Part shown: positions 41,101-47,100 of the stretch, piece by piece | Numbering within the stretch: position 1 is the first letter of the stretch | Layout of the letters: the number at the start of each line of letters is the position of its first letter | The notes under the pieces: generated by a model | What the model saw: the letters and a program-made list of their open reading frames with translations, nothing else | Told to the model about the DNA's origin: nothing | Databases searched by the model: none | Program-made: the position numbers and the translations under genes | Source of the DNA: Lytechinus pictus | Taxonomy: Eukaryota > Echinodermata > Echinoidea > Temnopleuroida > Toxopneustidae | Assembly (NCBI RefSeq): GCF_037042905.1 | Contig: NC_087252.1 | Coordinates: 24,717,994 to 24,781,993, forward strand | Length of the DNA: 64,000 bases | Direction: 5' to 3'

Positions 41101-44100
41101 GAGTTCGTACAGAATCCAATGAAATGATCACAAAGTGTCTGTTTGTATAAATAAAACGTATGTGCCAAAGGATTCTGGAAGAAATTGTGTAGTTGCTGAG
41201 AAATCAGCAAATAAGCACAGGATTCGGGTAGAGCGTCGGGCCCGACATTCAAAGCAATAATTATACACTGTCCCACGTGCACTTATCTGTGTTGGGATTC
41301 TTCAGTCTGAACATTTTTCAGCGTAGATTTAAAGATTTCACGAAGTTCAGTTTATAAATGTAACTGTACCAGATCTAGATCCTCGATGATATACTGACAA
41401 TTAAGCCTTGTTTTACAGACTTTCTCATGAAATCAGTGTTTACTGCAACTACTGGAATTTCTCTTTAAACTATATGGAATTCCAACAATGTCATAATTTT
41501 TTCGCCAGGAAATTTGCATGATGTCCTTTGTAAACAAAAAGAAGCAACGTGATTTTTTCAAGAATACAATGAATGTCGCATACATCCGTAATTCCGAAGC
41601 TTCGTTATTCCGAAGGTTCGGATATTCCGAAGGTTCGTTATTCCGAAGGTTCGTATTTCCGAAGGTTCGTAATTCCGAAGGTTCGTTAGTCCGAAAACGA
41701 AATAAGGGTCGTAATCCCAAAGGTTCTTTAGTCCGAAAACGAAATGATTAACGAACCTTATTTCGTTTTCGCATTAACGAACCTTCGGAACATCGAACCT
41801 TATTTTGTTTTCGGATTATCGAACCTTCGGAATAATGCCACAAATGTTCGGATTAACGAACATCAAGGTATAGGCAATTTACGTGTTTCGGAATTACGAA
41901 CCTTCGGAATAAAGAACCTTCGGAATTATGAACCTTCGGAATTATGAACCTTCGGAATTACGAAGTGTAACCATAATTGTACAGTGTATGAATATAATAT
42001 CTAGAAAACATTTTGAACAAGCATTCATTTTAGATGTTGACGTTGCTGGCTTTCCATAGTTGTGGTTGATCGCATCAATTGTATCTCTTGGTAAGACGAG
42101 GCCCAGGTATATTCATCAATATAAGAGGGTTCTCAGAAGTCTAAAAAAAGACTAAAAAGCTGGCACAGATACTTTTCATGGTATAAACAGACAGTAACTT
42201 CCCTTTTTTTTTTTTTTTTGAGTATGCCCTCACCCCCCCCCCCCCTCCTCTCATCGGAACTGTAAACTCTAAGCTTCCCTTTTCATTAATGGGGTACTCT
42301 GGGCCTAAAATAATTACATCTAAAATTCGCAGAGCAAAATGCTGAAAATTACATCGAAATCTGAAAACAAACAGTGATGTTATTGAATTAAAATTAAAAT
42401 TTAGCAATAGTTTGTGAACAGTTTAAAGGGGAATTCAACCCAAATAAAAACTTGTTTTTATAGGGAAAAGAAAAATCAGACAAGTTGATAGGTGGAAGTT
42501 TTAACAATATTGGACAAACAACTAGAAAGTTATGAATTTTTGAAGTTGTAAATATTGGTATTCACTATACCCATGGAGACTTCAAATTGGCCGCATATGG
42601 GATGTCATAGTGATGTAAGGCAAGGACTACTCTTCCATGCACTCCAATACATATTTTGGCTAAAAAGTCATTTTTCCCAAAAGTTTTATTTCAAATTGTA
42701 TTTTTCTTTCATGAGGACATAAAACAATATACTACCTGGGTTATATTTAGATAACTGCCCCAGGGGAATGGGAACTTAGGAGAAAACCACAAATCCCTGA
42801 TAATAAAGTACATGGCCTATGGGAAAGTTGTCCTTGCCCTTGTCATAATTTACTCACTCAGTTGCCAATTTGAAATCTACATAGTATTAGTGATCTCAAT
42901 TTTAAAGCAGCTATAACTTTCTTATTGCTTGTCCGATTTCTTCAAACTTTCACCATTCTGTTTAATTTATTTTTCTCCTTCCTAGCACAACATGTTATGG
43001 CCAAGGCTGGATTCCCCTTTAATTATGCACGTCATCATGAATAGTCATAGGTGGGCTGATGATGTCACAATTTCCCCCACTTTCTTTTTCTAATGTTATT
43101 ACACGAAATCGTAACTTTTTCATTTTTTTCATGTATATGTGTGAATGATGTGTCTCCCTTATAAGTTGCGGCAATGAATGTCTATTGCATTATTCAATTG
43201 TCAAACCATTTTTTTTTGTTGGGGGGGGGGGTTCTTGGGAGAAAATGTGACCTCATCAGTTTGCTCATTGAGTATTCATGAAGACATGCAAGTTTCACCG
43301 AAATAATGCAAATGTTTGAAATGTCATAACTTTGTTATTCCTTGTCCGATTTTGGTCAAAATCTAATTGTTTTATTTGTCTGATTTTTCTTTATCTGTTC
43401 ACACCATATTATTTTCAGCCTGGAGTACCCCTACAAGGTTCCCTTGTCAGATTTTCAGTGAAATACATTTATGATTTTGTTTGTTTTGGTAAATTTTTGC
43501 TGAGACAGATGCAAGGCTCTTTAGGGGAGTGAGAACTCTTCCCCCCCCCCCCCCCCCCCGCCGAACCACCACCAACACTTTCCACATACATGTACATTAC
43601 ACACACACACAATTATTCTTTGTCAGAAAACTCTCAAGAAATCGAAAATTTCCTGTCCTCACCCTACCCCCACCTCCATTGAAAATACTGAGCCAAATTT
43701 GTTATTACGTCAAGCACCATTAAATCTGCAATCTTGAGCAAGTGGATATTAAATTTTGTCATGTTTGTTTTTGAAAATGTCAACTTTTACTATTTTCAAG
43801 TCTAATTTCAACAGAATAAATTCTTTATCAATTCATAATTTACTAGTGCTGCAAGTCAGGCGTCACTCAGAGATACAAGCAGCTCTCAGAGGATTCAATG
43901 AATGGGACTACGCACAAACGGTCAACCAACTCTTGAAGATTTTTATTTAAAAGAAGATTATGAAAAAAATACAAAAACAAAGTTGTCTGTTAATCATTTT
44001 CTACTCTGATAGTACGCTCTTAAAACATTGAATTTGAAACTTGAAAAAGATGTTGTTTTCCACTCATCCTACATACTTGGTGAAATGGTTTCATAAAGAC

Positions 44101-47100
44101 GTAATTGTACAACCATGGTAACTTATTGCAACTACCATGGCAACAGGGCTAAGCAGTCATACACAATCAAGGTTTCTGGGTGGGTGTTTCATAATATATA
44201 GCATTTATGAGGCGCCGATTTATCTAGTTTCCTATTCAATGGCACACTGCATGTATATATTACCCCGGCTGTAGCTCCAGCTGCTAAAGGCGCTTGGTGC
44301 ATTCAAGGAAATAATCCCGCCGGGTACCCATTCACCTCACCTGGGTTGAGTGCGGCACAATGTGGATAAATTCCTTGCTATAGGAAAACACGCCGTGGCT
44401 GAGATTCGAACCCACGTCCATCTCATTGAAAGATGAGACTACGACGCTAAACCATAAAGCTGTTTGAAAGTTAAGAGCGACTTTAAGAACGACTCGTGAT
44501 CCTTTGTGGTAAATGGTATATAAGGAAATGTTCATTGGCGATGGTGTAGCACATACGAAAGGATCACCAGTTGTTTTTAAAGTCACTCTTAACCCCCGAA
44601 CAGCTTTATGAAATGGCCCCCAGGTTTCCATACACATGGTAAATCTTCATGAAGTGGGAGCCGGGACTATCACCCTAACCAACTGGTAATAGGCAGCAAG
44701 TACATGTAAGAAAATGATACAGGGCAGGGTGCTACATAAGCACTAGCAGTCTAGCACGATTGCCCGGGGCAAGTAAAAGTTAGTCGGGCAAGTGTTTTGA
44801 AGTAAAGACCAAAACTACTCGCCCAAATTGGGCAAGCAAAATTCTCACAGTAGAATTCCCAAAATTAGGGTCGATATGATATATCGACCCTAAATTTGGT
44901 CATGGCGGGCAAGATAAAATCACTTTGTAAAAAGAAATGCAAGAACGAGGTACATCAGTTCTTGTCAAAAGAGAGAAAAAAAAAGGTCTGGTTTATAAAA
45001 CCGCAATATTTTATTTTGAAGAGGTAAAACTTTTTTTTCAAGGATTTTTTCGGGCAAGTGAAATCGATTTTCAGGCAAGTATATTCCAACTATTTAAAAA
45101 TTTACTTGCCCGACAGGGCAAGTTATGTAGCACCCAGCAAGATTTGTATAACACACATATCCACCTTGTTTTTTATAGGTGCTCAAGGCGCTCCCAAATA
45201 AGACCCTGGCTAAGCTAGTCTACCGATTCCAGTGCTCGCAGCTTTTTGAGGAATTACTTCCTGCCGGTACCCATTTACCTCACCTGGGTCGAGTGCAGCA
45301 CAATGTGGGTAAATCTCTTGCTGAAGGAAAACACGCCATGGCGAGTAATTAAACCAGCATCCCTCAGATTGAAAGACGAGAATCTTAACTACTAGACCAC
45401 GACACCCCCAAATGCCTGGGAATGAACAGGGGACTGTTTCATGAAGCATCTTCTCAGTGATTTTCAATGACAAATTTGCTCTCAGCCAATCAGATGCAAG
45501 GATTTCAGTAGCTTATAACAGATAGTCAGTGAAAATCACTGAACATTTTTTTCATGGAATGGTGTCTCCATCAATCTTATAAACTTACCTTGTAGAGGAC
45601 TTGATCTGCTGTGCTGACAATCTGATTCATGTCTGCTGCCCTCTTCTCCTCCTTTCTCAGTTGACCTTTGACCCTCTGACCCCTTCTTGACCTTGGGTGA
45701 AATTTGGGCTATCTGCTGGTGTACATATCTCAGATGAATCGCAAGCTGTCCGGGCCCAGAAAACTCATAATTGCATAGATGGCACAGGGAAGATTTGGTT
45801 TCTAGGGGGAAAGCAGAAGAAACTTGCATTATCATTCGGTGGATTCACAATATGATGCGCCACCTATTGATTGCGCCTGCGGACAGGCCAAAATTTGCAA
45901 TGCCTCATGGGAAAGGTTGACATCAGTTGCACGCATGCATTCGATATGCTGCACTGGCCACTTGTTTTTAGATCCATTTTTCATCAAATTTGATATTTTT
46001 TTTCTAATTGGGTACTCAAAACTGATTCACAAGGTAAAAATACAGGTTTATACAAGTTAGATGACAAAAACAAAATTTTGAAAATGCTGCGTAATCTTAT
46101 CATTTGCCACTTTTAATAAATGTATCCAAATTCTCATTTACCTAAATCTGCAATTTTGGAAAGGTTTAACCCTAAACTGACCGGGGGGGGGGGGGGGGGG
46201 GGGGTTGAATCAACCCCCCCCCTCAACATTTTCTGCGATCATTTCGCCGCGCGAATTTGTTTTACCGTGCCACTCACAGAGTTTATACTTTCAAGTCTCG
46301 CGCATCTTTTTCAGACCAAATATGCGACGCCCGGGTACGCAGTTCCGAAATTACGCAACATTTTGTAAGTGCATGTCAGACCAAAAATTGTTCCAAAACG
46401 TGATTTTGTGTCCAAAGTCAATGCAAATTGAGTTTTCTCATCTTATTCATAAAGATATGATTATTTTTGCTTTTAACAGCTGAAATCAATTGATTTTAGC
46501 ATAATTATGCTTCAAAAAGGTTGTGCAATAAATCTGGTGAAAAAAACAAAGAAAAACAAAAGGTTGAAAAACATAGAAATACATAAGAAATTCATAAAAC
46601 AATAAAATACATAAGTAATTGATTTCCAAACCGAAGTTTTTTTCGATTGCGATTGTTAAGAATGCTACAAAGAATATTTTTACAAAAAATTAGCATTCTA
46701 GGAGCTTTATTTAGTGAATTAGAGCAAAAAGTATGATTTATGCATAAATTAGCATAATTAATTCATATAAAATAAAATCTCATTATTTTGGAAAATTTTA
46801 CCATACAGCCTTGTAGATTACATCGCACACTACCAGCGTGCAAATTTTTGCGGCGCTCACGCGATCGGCGGCCGAGATCTCAGGGGGGGGGGGTTGAATC
46901 AACCCTCCCCCGGCCACAGAACAGCCAAAAAAGCCCGGCCTAGTTAGGGTTAATACTGCAATGAATGGGGATTTTCCAGGGGGCCGTTTCAAAAAGCCAT
47001 TTGTAAGTTAAGAGCAACTTTATAAGAATGACTGGTGAACCTTTCGTACGCGCTAAACCATCACCAATGAATATACCATTTACCACAAGAAAGGGTCACC

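Noticed and set aside
43855-43950. Exon-like plus-strand stretch (SEIQAALRGFNEWDYAQ)
   Set aside because: It follows a possible acceptor and ends in a stop, but no upstream partner exon or domain could be found and it lies within a repeat-filled intron.
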